A DNA stretch of 46,499 nt from positions 1 to 46,499 of the forward strand of contig CAWBPA010000009.1 in the NCBI GenBank assembly GCA_963790545.1, read 5' to 3'. The notes beneath the pieces were generated by a model that saw only the letters and a list, made by a program, of their open reading frames with translations, made no database searches and had not been told where the DNA came from. Below, piece by piece: positions 1 to 7,755 of the stretch; position 1 is the stretch's first letter; every line of letters begins with the position of its first letter. The position numbers and the translations under genes are program-made. This stretch comes from DATBJG01 sp963790545 (GTDB taxonomy: Bacteria > Acidobacteriota > Vicinamibacteria > Vicinamibacterales > JAMQPK01).

Positions 1-104
1 AGGCTCAACGCAGAGTTCGCAGTGCCCGCTGAGGCCGCAGAGGTCTTTTTGTTTAAGAATTCCCTGCGCACTCCGCGTCCTCGGCGTTCCTCGGCGTTGA
101 AATA
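1..104. repeat. Imperfect inverted-repeat element, copy 1 (left edge may be cut)
   Basis: The left part is rich in GCTGAGGCCGCAGAGG-like words. The right part carries their near reverse complement (CTCCGCGTCCTCGGCG), so the segment could fold into a long imperfect hairpin. A related copy with the same order and the same GGCGTTGAA/GCGTTGAA end lies at 2308-2412. The two copies bracket the SUMF1 and CoA-transferase genes. No coding function is visible. Confidence 0.6.
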
Positions 105-112
105 TTCACAGG

Positions 113-147
113 CTGTCAGTTCTCAGTTTTCAGTTTTCACTTCAGGC
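113..147. repeat. Heptad tandem array (CTGTCAG/TTTTCAG type)
   Basis: Five consecutive 7-mers can be read: CTGTCAG, TTCTCAG, TTTTCAG, TTTTCAC, TTCAGGC. It lies just past the stop of the SUMF1-domain gene. It shares its 7-bp period, and part of its sequence, with the arrays around queD at 13164-13233 and 13657-13690. Confidence 0.55.
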
Positions 148-162
148 TGCGTCAGCAGCCTG

Positions 163-945
163 TTAGTACGCTACCCGAAAACCAATGCTGTAGGAGTAGC
201 TGTCAATCGGCACCGGATGGCGGCAGGCGCAGCGCAGGAAATTCGTGTCGTCGTTGACCCACGAGCCACCTCTCACAACTCGAAGTTCTCCCCCCTCAGG
301 GCCGGGTGGGTTCAAGTACTGACCGAGGGCATAGTAATCGGCCGCATACCAATCCAACACCCATTGCCAGACGTTGCCGGCCATTCCGTACACCTTGTAG
401 CCGTTCGGAGCGTGGGCCGTCACCTCCGTCGTGCCGTGCTGATGTTTCAGGTTCGGATCGGGCAAATAGTTTGCGCGCGATGGATCGATCTCGTCGCCCC
501 AGGGAAAGCGCTGGCGCTCTAGGCCCCCACGCGCGGCCTTCTCCCATTCTGCCTCGGTTGGCAGGCGAAATGGTTTGCCAGTGCAGGATTCCAGCCACGC
601 GCAGTACTTCACGGCATCTTCGAACGTGACCATCGTCACCGGATGTTGCGTGAGACCGACCGGAGGCGTCCCGTCGGTCCAGACGAACGGGGCCGCGAGC
701 TCCTGGAACATCGCTTGCTGATCTGGGGGCACGACGAGCGGAAGATCGCGGATGGCCGGCGACCGATGTCCCGTGGCCTGGACGAAACGCGCGTACTCTT
801 CGTGGGTGACCGGGTGAACACCGATGTGAAACTCATCGAGGTACACTCGATGCGACGGTCGCTCATTTTCGTCGTGCTCATCAGTCCCCATGATGAACTC
901 GCCGGCCGGAATTCGCGCCACGAGCGGGGCCGGGTCGTCGATCAT
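163..945 (-). CDS. SUMF1/formylglycine-generating-enzyme-domain protein lacking the catalytic cysteines
   Basis: This 260-residue protein has the SUMF1 (C-type-lectin-like) fold signature: RLPTEAEWEKAARGG (about 129-141), GMAGNVWQWVLDWY (about 187-200), RGGSW (225-229) and a terminal GFRV. In true formylglycine-generating enzymes, the segment after RGGS(W/Y) carries the two active cysteines of the MCxxxYC type. Here it reads VNDDTNFLRCACRH and both positions appear lost. A sulfatase-activating role is therefore unlikely; a structural or binding role as in other SUMF1 paralogues is more probable. I took the ATG at 945 because homology begins there (PAGEFIMG about 10 residues in); the open frame continues upstream but reads as noise antisense to the CoA transferase. 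No signal peptide is evident. The family assignment is firm and the exact function unknown. Confidence 0.85.
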   Translation of the reverse strand: MIDDPAPLVARIPAGEFIMGTDEHDENERPSHRVYLDEFHIGVHPVTHEEYARFVQATGHRSPAIRDLPLVVPPDQQAMFQELAAPFVWTDGTPPVGLTQHPVTMVTFEDAVKYCAWLESCTGKPFRLPTEAEWEKAARGGLERQRFPWGDEIDPSRANYLPDPNLKHQHGTTEVTAHAPNGYKVYGMAGNVWQWVLDWYAADYYALGQYLNPPGPEGGELRVVRGGSWVNDDTNFLRCACRHPVPIDSYSYSIGFRVAY

Positions 946-1027
946 CGTTCGGGGACCAAAGCTGGAAACGCGCTCAGTATAGCGCCCGGACGAGTCCTGG
1001 CGCGTGCAGCGGCAGAGATTGCTGTAC

Positions 1028-1050
1028 GTAGCCGGACCTTTAGGTCCGGC
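1028..1050 (+). repeat. REP-like hairpin headed by GTAGC
   Basis: The sequence starts GTAGCCGGACC and its right arm is GGTCCGG around a short TTTA loop. The GTAG foot followed by a palindrome is the layout of REP sequences recognised by RAYT transposases. This copy is single and lies 25 bp upstream of the CoA-transferase start. Confidence 0.6.
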
Positions 1051-1074
1051 ACACGCACCAAGAATGATATTTTG

Positions 1075-2301
1075 ATGGCTGTTATGGGACCAACACCAGC
1101 TCACGAACGCGTAGTGTATGGGCCGCTCGCGGGACTCACCGTCGTGGATCTCACCCGCGTGCTTTCCGGCCCGTATTGCACGATGCAACTGGCCGACATG
1201 GGGGCGCGGGTCATCAAAATCGAGCGACCCGGACAGGGCGACGATACGCGCGGCTGGGGCCCACCGTTCGTGCAGGGCGAAAGCGCGTATTTCATGAGCA
1301 TCAACCGCAACAAGGAGAGCGTCACGCTCGACTTCAAGCATCCTGAGGGGCGGAAACTGCTCGACCAGTTGATCGCACGCGCTGACATCGTCGTGGAGAA
1401 CTTTCGGCCGGGCACGCTCGACCCTGTCGGGTTCGATTACGCGTCGCTTCGCGACCGCTATCCACGGCTGATTTATGCCTCGATTTCCGGGTTCGGTCAG
1501 AACGGACCCGAGCGCGATCGTCCAGGCTACGACGCGGTCGTGCAAGGCGAGGGGGGCCTGATGAGCATCACCGGCGCCCCCGATGGGCCAGGTTACCGGT
1601 TAGGGGTTGCTATTGGGGATCTGGTCAGCGGCTTGTACACGGCGCAGGGCATCCTGCTGGCCCTGTTCGCGCGCGAACGCACGGGACACGGCCAGTACGT
1701 CGATGTAGGAATGCTCGATTCGGTCGCCTCGCTGCTCACCTATCAAGCGGGGATCTATTTTGCGACCGGTACGCCGGCAACGCGCATGGGTAACCGGCAT
1801 CCGTCAATCGTCCCGTATGAGGTGTTTCAGACTCGCGACGGCGACATCGTACTGGCCGTCGGCAACGATGAGCTCTGGCGTCGGTTCTGCGGGGTGGCCG
1901 GCCTCGAAGCGCTTGCGGGGGACTCGCGTTTTGCGACCAACCGCGACCGTGTGCTCAATTACGAAAAGCTGCGACCGGTCATTGCCGAGAAATTTGCCGC
2001 TCGCTCACGAGCCGACTGGCTGCAGGCGCTTGGGGGAGCGGGGGTTCCGGCCGGTGCCGTGCTGGACGTCGGTGAAGTGCTGAGAGATGAACAGCTGCTC
2101 GCGAGATGCATGGTCGAATCCGTAGAGCATCCGACCACCGGTATAGTCAAGGTGCTTGGGGTGCCCGTCAAGCTTTCGGGCACCCCAGGCGCAATCACTC
2201 GGCCCCCGCCTCGACTTGGCGAACACACCGGCGCAGTGCTTGGAGAGCTAGGTCTGACCTCGGCACGAATTGCGGAGCTACAACAGGCCGGAGTGATCTA
2301 A
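1075..2301 (+). CDS. CaiB/BaiF family (class III) CoA transferase
   Basis: This 408-residue protein is of usual length for the family. It opens with GPLAGLTVVDLTRVLSGPYC, continues with GADVIKIE-like text (GARVIKIERPGQGD), NRNKESVTLDFK and GFGQNGP, and has IGDLVSGLYTAQGILLAL. The Asp of the latter (near residue 182) matches the catalytic Asp that forms the acyl anhydride in formyl-CoA transferase. The end is typical (PRLGEHTGAVL.ELG). The family moves CoA between organic acids in the cytosol; the substrate cannot be read from sequence, and formyl/oxalyl-CoA, carnitine and succinyl-CoA:acid types all remain possible. An alternative ATG lies at 1084. The neighbouring SUMF1 gene is divergent and no operon partner is visible. 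Confidence 0.9.
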   Translation: MAVMGPTPAHERVVYGPLAGLTVVDLTRVLSGPYCTMQLADMGARVIKIERPGQGDDTRGWGPPFVQGESAYFMSINRNKESVTLDFKHPEGRKLLDQLIARADIVVENFRPGTLDPVGFDYASLRDRYPRLIYASISGFGQNGPERDRPGYDAVVQGEGGLMSITGAPDGPGYRLGVAIGDLVSGLYTAQGILLALFARERTGHGQYVDVGMLDSVASLLTYQAGIYFATGTPATRMGNRHPSIVPYEVFQTRDGDIVLAVGNDELWRRFCGVAGLEALAGDSRFATNRDRVLNYEKLRPVIAEKFAARSRADWLQALGGAGVPAGAVLDVGEVLRDEQLLARCMVESVEHPTTGIVKVLGVPVKLSGTPGAITRPPPRLGEHTGAVLGELGLTSARIAELQQAGVI

Positions 2302-2307
2302 ATTCTT

Positions 2308-2412
2308 TTAACGCTGAGGACGCAGAGGTCGCTGAGGTCGCAGAGAATTCCGAGAGAATTCCTAAAGTTTGATCCCTGCGTCCTCCGCGTCCTCAGCGAA
2401 CCCAGCGTTGAA
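2308..2412. repeat. Imperfect inverted-repeat element, copy 2
   Basis: The left arm contains GCTGAGGACGCAGAGG followed by GCTGAGGTCGCAGAG; the right arm contains CTGCGTCCTCCGCGTCCTCAGCG and ends near GCGTTGAA. The arms can pair over most of their length around an AATTCC-rich centre. It is related to the copy at 1-104 and fills most of the gap between the CoA transferase and the next gene. Confidence 0.65.
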
Positions 2413-2453
2413 CGTTTTGAGGTTGACCTTGAACGAGTAGAGGATCGGCCGGG

Positions 2454-2876
2454 ATGGAAATCTCAGAAATTCGGAAGCGTGTCCTGCAGGCTATTGATCA
2501 GAGTCGACGTGTGGCCGCCGAACGACGGGCGCGATCCGACACGGCCACGGCGGCATACGAGCGTTTTCTTGCCGAAGTGGCCACTCCACTGTTCAAGCAG
2601 TTCGCAGCTGTGCTGAAGGCCGAGGGGTATCAATTCCAGGTCTTTACCCCGGCTGGCGGACTTCGCCTGGCTTCCGATCGCTCAGCGGAAGATTTCATCG
2701 AGCTTCAATTGGACGTGAGTGGTCAGTCGCCGGTCGTGCTCGGGCACGTCAACCGCGGCCGAGGTTCTCGAATCGTGTCTTCGGAACGTCCGATCGGCGT
2801 TGGTGTGGCCGAGCTCACCGAGCACGATGTGCTGGAGTTTCTGAGTCAGGAAATTCGGCCATTCGTGGAACGCTAA
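2454..2876 (+). CDS. Hypothetical protein, 140 aa
   Basis: No family is recognised with certainty. The first ~55 residues look like one long charged helix (EIRKRVLQAIDQSRRVAAERRARSD). A mixed alpha/beta part follows, containing FAAVLKAEGYQFQVFTPAGGLRLASDRS and ending with EHDVLEFLSQEIRPFVER. There is no signal peptide or membrane segment. The coding quality is good and the ATG follows a weak GGCCGGG-type site. The gene converges with the PilT-like gene: the two stop codons are only 2 bp apart, leaving no room for a separate terminator. Function is unknown. Confidence 0.7.
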   Translation: MEISEIRKRVLQAIDQSRRVAAERRARSDTATAAYERFLAEVATPLFKQFAAVLKAEGYQFQVFTPAGGLRLASDRSAEDFIELQLDVSGQSPVVLGHVNRGRGSRIVSSERPIGVGVAELTEHDVLEFLSQEIRPFVER

Positions 2877-2878
2877 AA

Positions 2879-4804
2879 CTAAGCCAACCTTTCCACGAAC
2901 GACGTGTCGACGCCCTCGCGCCGGAGTTGGTTGAGGAATTCAGGCCGGTCGGACGCGTGTCGATAGGCTTCGCGCGCGTCGACGACGCCGCTCTGGACGA
3001 AGGCCACGAGCGCGTCGTTCAGGGGCACCATCCCGTACCGTCGCCCGCTGTCGAGCGCCAGCGGCAACTGCGACGTCTTGCCTTCGGCAATGAGGTTGGC
3101 AACCGAACTCGTGTTCAGCAGCACTTCGCGGGCAGCCAGACGTCCTCCGCCCGTTTTTCGCACGAGGACCTGTGCCACGATTCCCCGGAGCGCCTCGGCC
3201 AAGGCCAGTTGAATCTTCGGCCGTCGTTCGGGCGTGGTCTGATCGATGATGCGATCGATGGCCGCGGTCGTCGTATGCGCAGAAAGAGACCCAATCACCA
3301 GATGCCCGGACTCGGCCGCCGCAAGCGCGGCGTTCAGGAGCTCGGGGGTGCGCAAATCCTCGATGACGAGCACATCGGGATTCTCCCGCAGCGCCGTCCG
3401 CGCCGCCGCGACGAGTTCGTCATTGTCGCCACGAACTTCCCGCTGGCTCACGAGCGATGTCCGGCTCTCGTGCACGAATTTGATCTGACTCTCGAGCGTG
3501 ATGACATGATCGCTGCGCGTCCGATTGATCAAATCGACGAACGCAGAAATCAGCGTGCTCTTCCCGCTCGATCGTGGCCCGGTGACGAGCACGAGGCCTT
3601 CTGCTTCCCCACACAGTCCCTGGATTTCACGGGATAATCCGAGTTGTTCGGCTGAAATCGCGCGCGCCGGGATCATCCGGAAGATTCCGCCGGCACCCCG
3701 GTGATCGCGGAAGCTCATGCACCGGATTCGACCGACGTCCGCAACGTCGCAGATCCATTCGGTCCCGACCCCACTGCGCAGCGCCTCGCGATTGCGCTCG
3801 GGCATGATGTCGAGAATGTGCGACTCTACTTCCGGCGCGCTCAGCACCGTCTCGCCTTCGAGCAGACTGATTTCCCCGTCGACACGAATCGAGGGCCTCG
3901 AACCCGATACCAGATAAAGCGTCGATGCCCCACGGGCCGCCGCCACCCGCAGCAGACGATCGAGACCAGCCAGTTTTGGAGACATGGTCACGCGTGAAGT
4001 CTGATCGCCCCGCACCTGGCTGCGAGCCAATGGCAAGACGATCGCGGCGGGGGTCTCCTCGAGCGGCGACCGAGGCGTTTGGATACGTGACGGCGGTACT
4101 GGCACCATCGTGACCGGAGGGATATCCGACTCAACGGGAACCCGATCGGTCCTCCGCCGGCGGGGCGTCGTGCGCGACTCCAGCGGCGCCGGTTTCGAGG
4201 CGGGCGGCGCAGGCCCAGAGGCGAGATGCTCTTCCGGTCTCGCTTCCTCGTCCGTCTGCGCGTCGCGCGGCAAGGTTGGACTCGACGGCGCAACTGTTTC
4301 GATTTCGTGTTTGGCTTCTTCGACAGGCGCAGGGGGAGAGGGGGGCTCCGCGGCGGAGGCCGCTGTCGGAATCGAGGCCGCCGGAATTTCCGTCGGCTCC
4401 ACGGCCGGGCGTGGCGTTGTTGCCGGTACGTCGCCTCCAACGGGTGACCCGGATGCTAGAGGACGACCCTGAGGTTCTCGAACGCTCGAGGAGCGGTGAC
4501 GTCGAATTTCCATCCAGATATCGTTGCCACCTCGCGCGGCAACAATCGCAAAGCGTTCATCCGGGACGACCGCCAGCGGGGCCAGTTCGTGCTCGACCGC
4601 ACCAAGTTCTTCCAGGGATTTCTCCGCTGCCGGTGAAATCAGCTGGCCCAGAATCCCGTAGATGGCCTCGAGCGTAAGCGTCCGCGTCGACAGTTCGACC
4701 TGACCCGAAGCCGCGACCACATACGGACGCTCTCCGACATGCATGACGAGCGCGTCGCCGTCGGCGCGGACGATGGCGGTCAACAGGGATTCGACGAGGG
4801 CCAC
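2879..4804 (-). CDS. PilT-like (type IV pilus/T2SS family) ATPase with an extra N-terminal domain and Pro-rich linker
   Basis: This 641-residue protein resembles the retraction ATPase PilT but is nearly twice the usual ~350-370 residues. Residues 1 to about 105 look like a PilT-type N-domain. Residues about 106-265 are a low-complexity Pro/Ala/Glu/Arg linker. From about 275 a second N-domain (DRLLRVAAARGASTLYLVSG) leads into the ATPase core, with Walker A GPRSSGKST at 409-417, Walker-B-like DVLVIEDLRTPE near 486 and GHLVIGSLSAHTT as the His-box region. Canonical PilT has VGEMRD at Walker B; here it is VIEDLRT, so activity may differ. The start is GTG with a good GAGGAGA site 9 nt upstream. 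No other pilus genes are in the window. Role in pilus retraction, or as a regulator of it, is inferred. Confidence 0.85.
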   Translation of the reverse strand: MALVESLLTAIVRADGDALVMHVGERPYVVAASGQVELSTRTLTLEAIYGILGQLISPAAEKSLEELGAVEHELAPLAVVPDERFAIVAARGGNDIWMEIRRHRSSSVREPQGRPLASGSPVGGDVPATTPRPAVEPTEIPAASIPTAASAAEPPSPPAPVEEAKHEIETVAPSSPTLPRDAQTDEEARPEEHLASGPAPPASKPAPLESRTTPRRRRTDRVPVESDIPPVTMVPVPPSRIQTPRSPLEETPAAIVLPLARSQVRGDQTSRVTMSPKLAGLDRLLRVAAARGASTLYLVSGSRPSIRVDGEISLLEGETVLSAPEVESHILDIMPERNREALRSGVGTEWICDVADVGRIRCMSFRDHRGAGGIFRMIPARAISAEQLGLSREIQGLCGEAEGLVLVTGPRSSGKSTLISAFVDLINRTRSDHVITLESQIKFVHESRTSLVSQREVRGDNDELVAAARTALRENPDVLVIEDLRTPELLNAALAAAESGHLVIGSLSAHTTTAAIDRIIDQTTPERRPKIQLALAEALRGIVAQVLVRKTGGGRLAAREVLLNTSSVANLIAEGKTSQLPLALDSGRRYGMVPLNDALVAFVQSGVVDAREAYRHASDRPEFLNQLRREGVDTSFVERLA

Positions 4805-4947
4805 CGCTGAATGTTCTCCTCGAGCGTTCGGCCAGCCGAACGCACCGAAACTAGACCGATCTCGGAATGTGTCGGCTCAAACCGCACATGCCAGTAGGTG
4901 AAATCTAGCAGGTTGTTGAAAGGACGGGCAACACGTGCTCTTGGAAG

Positions 4948-5361
4948 TCAGGTTGACTCATAAATGCGCAGAAGTTCAACCAGCTTATAACCACGCGTCT
5001 GATAGGGTGGAATAATTCGTTCCGTCCGCAGGTATTGAACCATCCCCTCGTCGGTATAGTCTGCTGCGCCAATGTCTCCGTCGCTGGCCAGCCGGCCCGC
5101 CAGGTCGGCGAGCGACAGCGCTTTTTCGGTCACCACCCGCGTGCCGGGCAGGAAGCCGAAGCGCCTGGCCGGTTCCTTGCGGGAACGCACGTCAAAACGG
5201 ACAAAGATTTCGTTGCTCACGAAATTGTAGTCAGCCTCAGAACGGGTCGCTGGCGCGTCTTCCACGCGAATGGTTGTGAGGTCATCCATCCGGCGCAACT
5301 TTTCCAAAACGAGCTGCGTGAAGGTGCCTTCGCCCGACCACGCGGTACTATCGACTTCCAT
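4948..5361 (-). CDS. Hypothetical protein, 137 aa, coupled to ubiE
   Basis: No family is recognised. The protein is soluble, with EADYNFVSNEIFVRFDVRSR, RFGFLPGTRVVTEKALSLADLAGRL and a C-terminal RGYKLVELLRIYEST. The chosen ATG at 5361 overlaps the end of ubiE by 14 nt, which suggests translational coupling; another ATG at 5400 lies deeper in ubiE. Its job may relate to quinone or respiratory metabolism through this coupling, but nothing in the sequence proves that. Confidence 0.65.
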   Translation of the reverse strand: MEVDSTAWSGEGTFTQLVLEKLRRMDDLTTIRVEDAPATRSEADYNFVSNEIFVRFDVRSRKEPARRFGFLPGTRVVTEKALSLADLAGRLASDGDIGAADYTDEGMVQYLRTERIIPPYQTRGYKLVELLRIYEST

Positions 5362-6030
5362 CGGCTCGTTTTGTCGCGACGTGCAGCGCAAGAAAGCCAC
5401 CGAGGACCGGGACGATCGTCAGACCCTCGAATCCCCGCATCTTCAACATCTGGCCGACCTCCTGACTTCCCGGATACGTCCGCAACGACTGCGGAATGTA
5501 GCGATACGTATCGGGATCACCATGGAGCAGCAAACCTAGTATTGATCCGACCACGGTCAGATAGGCGAAGTAGACGGCACGAACCAGACCGTTGCCGGGC
5601 CGATCGAAATCGAGCGAGAGAAAGCAACCACCGGGTCGTAAGACCCTCGCGATTTCGTCGAGCGCCGGCGCCAGCGCGGGCACGTTTCGAATGCCGTAGC
5701 CTGTGGTCACCACGTCAAATGACTCGCGGGGGAAGGGCAACGCCATCATGTCGCCCTGCAAGAAATGGGGACCATCGCTTTCCGTACGCTTGACCGCGGC
5801 AAGTTCGAGCATTCGTTTCGTGATATCGAGACCGACTACGGTCCTGGCGGTCTTGGCGGCAAGAAAAGCGAGGTCGCCGGTGCCTGTCGCCAGGTCCAGC
5901 ACTCGGGTCTCGCGTTGCAGACCAGCCATTCGGATCAGCCGACGCTTCCATCGGCGATCCTGACCGTACGAAAGCACGACCGTGATGAGATCGTAGCGAT
6001 CCGCAATGCGGGAAAAGAGCCGGCGGACAT
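5348..6030 (-). CDS. ubiE: Ubiquinone/menaquinone C-methyltransferase UbiE/MenG (start codon unclear)
   Basis: This is a class I SAM-dependent methyltransferase that C-methylates demethylmenaquinone or the ubiquinone precursor. Motif I is VLDLATGTGDLA, followed by VVGLDITKRMLELA, DMMALPFPRESFDVVTTGYGIRNV and the RVLRPGG/LDF block, all diagnostic of UbiE. The conserved N-terminus (VRRLFSRIADRYDLITV then VLSYGQDRRWK) is in frame upstream of the first usual start, a GTG at 5977. No ATG, GTG or TTG occurs in that frame back to the upstream gene. Two explanations fit: a CTG start at 6083-6085 overlapping the upstream TGA (245 aa), or a missing base just after the ATG at 6028-6030, which has GGAAAGAG upstream. 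The coordinate given follows the second option. Confidence 0.85.
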
Positions 6031-6081
6031 ACCGACTCTTTCCTGATGGGGTGGAAAGGGCCTGTTTAAGGGAGATAGTTG

Positions 6082-6507
6082 TCAGTCCCCGTGCGCGTCG
6101 GCGACGGCCGGCACGACCTCGATCGTGCCTTTCATCATAGCCGCGTGCAGGGTGCAGACGTACGTGAACCGACCGGGGGTTTCAGGAACCTGAACGATGA
6201 CCGAGGTGCTCTCTTCGTCGTGCACGAGCGGCGTTTCAACCTTCCAGTCCTGGATGGCAAGATCGTGGACGAAACCCCGATCTTTGTTCACGAGATTGAT
6301 CCGGATTTGCTCTCCTGCCGTGACCTTGATCACCGGATTGGACGACGTCGAGTCGTTGCCGACGTAGTACGCCATATTCCGAGCCGTCAGCGAGACTTCT
6401 CTCTGCGGCCGTGGACCGGCCCCGAGCGGTAACAACGCGCAGGCGCCGAGCGCCAGCACGAACCCGGTCGTGATTGCCATGCGTGTCCGAAACGTCTTGA
6501 AGCTCAT
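6082..6507 (-). CDS. Secreted cupredoxin (plastocyanin-like blue copper protein)
   Basis: The 141 residues begin with a signal peptide or lipobox-like stretch (FVLALGACALLPLGAG). A single cupredoxin domain follows. The likely type-1 copper ligands are visible: His in RGFVHDLAI, then Cys, His and Met in the C-terminal YVCTLHAAMMKG loop. It probably carries electrons, or binds copper, in the periplasm or on the membrane surface. It is the last gene of the multicopper oxidase - ZIP - cupredoxin operon, starting 12 nt after the ZIP stop, which ties it to metal handling. The precise redox partner is unknown. Confidence 0.85.
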   Translation of the reverse strand: MSFKTFRTRMAITTGFVLALGACALLPLGAGPRPQREVSLTARNMAYYVGNDSTSSNPVIKVTAGEQIRINLVNKDRGFVHDLAIQDWKVETPLVHDEESTSVIVQVPETPGRFTYVCTLHAAMMKGTIEVVPAVADAHGD

Positions 6508-6519
6508 AATCGAATCTCG

Positions 6520-7755
6520 CTACCCAATCAACATGCCGGTCGTGTACATCACGACAAATCCCGCCAGCAAACCCGCAAGCACCGGCCGGGTCGCCAGATA
6601 CTGTGGAAGCGGCTCGTCGCCGGCCATCTGACCAAGGATTTGCGCCACAACCTGGGCAATGGCTCCTACGCCGAGGCCGAGAAACAACAACGCCCAGACC
6701 TGCGAATACACGAATCCGCCAAGCCACGCGCCTGCAATGGCGGGGACGCCACCAAGCAGCCCCAGCTTCGCCAGCGTCCAAATCGGCATTCGCGTACCGG
6801 CGTTCGACTGCTTCGCAAGCGGCACGACAATCGCCAGACCCTCGGTCGTGTTGTGCAGGGCGAAGCCAATGATCAACAAGCTGCCCAAGGCTGCCTCGCC
6901 GAGAGCGAACGCGGCACCAATGGCAAGACCTTCACCAAAGTTGTGCAGGCCGATCCCGACCGCAACGAGCAGCGCCAGAATCCATCCGGCAGGCGCCCTC
7001 CGAGCCGAAGAGCGTTTTGCCAGCCAGACTCCCAGCGCTTCGAGCGCAAGGTACGCGGCAATCGCTGCAAACACAAAAAGCGAAACGCCCTGATACGATT
7101 GGGGTAATCCGCCGGCTGCTTCAAGGCCCTCCGCCGACGCATCCACCAACAGGAACAACAGCAATCCAACCGTGAGCGCCAACAGAAAATCGAGCCCCCG
7201 ATGGCCCAGTCGTCGAACCAGCGGGTACCACAGCAAGCCGATCATCACGGGCACGACGCCAACGTATAACCCAATGAGCGTGAACACACCGAGATAGCGC
7301 CATCCTGGCTTTGGCGTCGGGACCGCCACAGCAATCTCGTGCTCGAACACGACGCCCGTGGACGTCAAGACCTTCAACCGGTGCGTCTCGCCTTCGACCC
7401 ACGGATAGGGAATCTTCAAGGTTGAATGGCGCAGATGCGGCACCATCTTCGGCTCAACCGTGAAGTGCCAATACGCATCGTCCACCTGGACCTGCGCAAT
7501 CGTCACAGGGTCTGGACCATCGTTCAGCACGACCGCGGTGATGCCCTGCGGCGTGAGCTCGACGCGCTGGAACGTCAGCACCTCGACGGGTGGAACGCCC
7601 TCGCCTTTGAGGACATCGGCAGGACCCGTCCGGACTACCAGCACGATCAGTCCTGCGAGGAGCACGAGCGGCAGAAGCCCGACGAGCCACATCCGTGATG
7701 TGTGGCCGCGGTCGGCCCCCAGGACAACGGTCGAATCAGCGCCGCTAGGTCTCAC
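6520..7755 (-). CDS. ZIP-family metal transporter with an N-terminal extracytoplasmic domain
   Basis: This is a polytopic inner-membrane protein. The two ZIP metal-site motifs are present: HNFGEGLAIG (about residue 271, TM4) and HNTTEGLAI (about 301, TM5). ZIP proteins import divalent metals such as Zn, Fe or Mn. Unusually, the first transmembrane segment (WLVGLLPLVLLAGLIVLVV) is followed by a ~120-residue soluble domain (VQVDDAYWHFTVEP to FEHEIAVAVPTP) before the ZIP core. I place the start at the GTG at 7755, which has a GAAGAAGGG site and overlaps the end of the oxidase gene; ATG 7692 is the alternative. Position between a multicopper oxidase and a cupredoxin suggests that metal redox chemistry is coupled to uptake. 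The metal is not determined by sequence. Confidence 0.85.
   Translation of the reverse strand: MRPSGADSTVVLGADRGHTSRMWLVGLLPLVLLAGLIVLVVRTGPADVLKGEGVPPVEVLTFQRVELTPQGITAVVLNDGPDPVTIAQVQVDDAYWHFTVEPKMVPHLRHSTLKIPYPWVEGETHRLKVLTSTGVVFEHEIAVAVPTPKPGWRYLGVFTLIGLYVGVVPVMIGLLWYPLVRRLGHRGLDFLLALTVGLLLFLLVDASAEGLEAAGGLPQSYQGVSLFVFAAIAAYLALEALGVWLAKRSSARRAPAGWILALLVAVGIGLHNFGEGLAIGAAFALGEAALGSLLIIGFALHNTTEGLAIVVPLAKQSNAGTRMPIWTLAKLGLLGGVPAIAGAWLGGFVYSQVWALLFLGLGVGAIAQVVAQILGQMAGDEPLPQYLATRPVLAGLLAGFVVMYTTGMLIG

Noticed and set aside
946..1545. 200-residue upstream extension of the SUMF1-domain gene
   Set aside because: It is antisense to the CoA transferase, shows no domain, and the SUMF1 fold begins at the internal ATG 945.
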